Positions 25,225 through 25,252 of a stretch of DNA of 25,252 bases are shown piece by piece. This DNA is from Verrucomicrobiota bacterium (GTDB lineage Bacteria; Verrucomicrobiota; Verrucomicrobiia; Opitutales; UBA953), in the NCBI GenBank assembly GCA_009917805.1, contig RGES01000004.1, forward strand, positions 1 through 25,252. Direction: 5' to 3'. Position numbers and translations under genes: made by a program. Below the pieces are notes generated by a model. It was given only the letters and a program-made list of their open reading frames with translations, ran no database searches and was not told the origin of the DNA. Numbering within the stretch: position 1 is the stretch's first letter; each line of letters starts with the position of its first letter.

Positions 25225-25252
25225 AGGATAGATGGCTGAATCGATGACAGAA

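Overview
The window is GC-rich apart from one AT-rich intergenic region at about 606-831. It carries four protein-coding genes and is dominated by a single giant secreted protein. The content suggests a Gram-negative bacterium of the PVC group, most likely Verrucomicrobiota (Opitutae-like). The reasons are GC-rich codon use, start codons without a recognisable Shine-Dalgarno sequence, and a very large secreted protein mixing autotransporter-associated beta-strand (PATR) repeats with YDG repeats. This placement is inference from gene content only.

Layout. Positions 1-605 (minus strand) hold the first 201 codons of an RlmI-like 23S rRNA m5C methyltransferase, cut by the window edge. Positions 606-831 form an AT-rich divergent intergenic region with three inverted repeats and a repeated 11-bp core. 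Positions 832-2532 (plus) encode a TpsB outer-membrane transporter with POTRA domains and a beta-barrel. Twenty bases later, 2553-24659 (plus) encodes its partner, a TpsA exoprotein of 7,368 residues. Its stop codon lies in the loop of a perfect 13-bp hairpin. A convergent ppnP-type nucleoside phosphorylase gene (24733-25047, minus) follows, with a G-rich, repeat-containing region upstream of it to the window end.

The TpsA protein, N to C: signal peptide; TPS (haemagglutination activity) domain; FHA-like helix ending in a PGGRWLL motif; about 30 PATR-type repeats over roughly 3,900 residues, with two higher-order layers (368-374-codon super-repeats and 92-95-codon repeats); a second PGGRWLL motif; 23 YDG-type repeats in a near-symmetric 2-19-2 order split by two MBG-like modules; a short beta-helical stretch; and a charged C-terminal globular domain. 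There is no C-terminal autotransporter barrel, which fits secretion through the adjacent TpsB.

How the genes work together: TpsB and TpsA form a two-partner (type Vb) secretion operon, in which TpsB would recognise the TPS domain and export the roughly 0.7-MDa (estimated from length) beta-solenoid and bead-like fibre to the cell surface. An adhesin, biofilm or cell-contact role is inference. The two flanking genes look like unrelated housekeeping genes. The most unusual aspects are the repeat hierarchy inside TpsA, the bracketing of the PATR block by a duplicated motif, the dyad cluster upstream of tpsB and the stop-codon hairpin.
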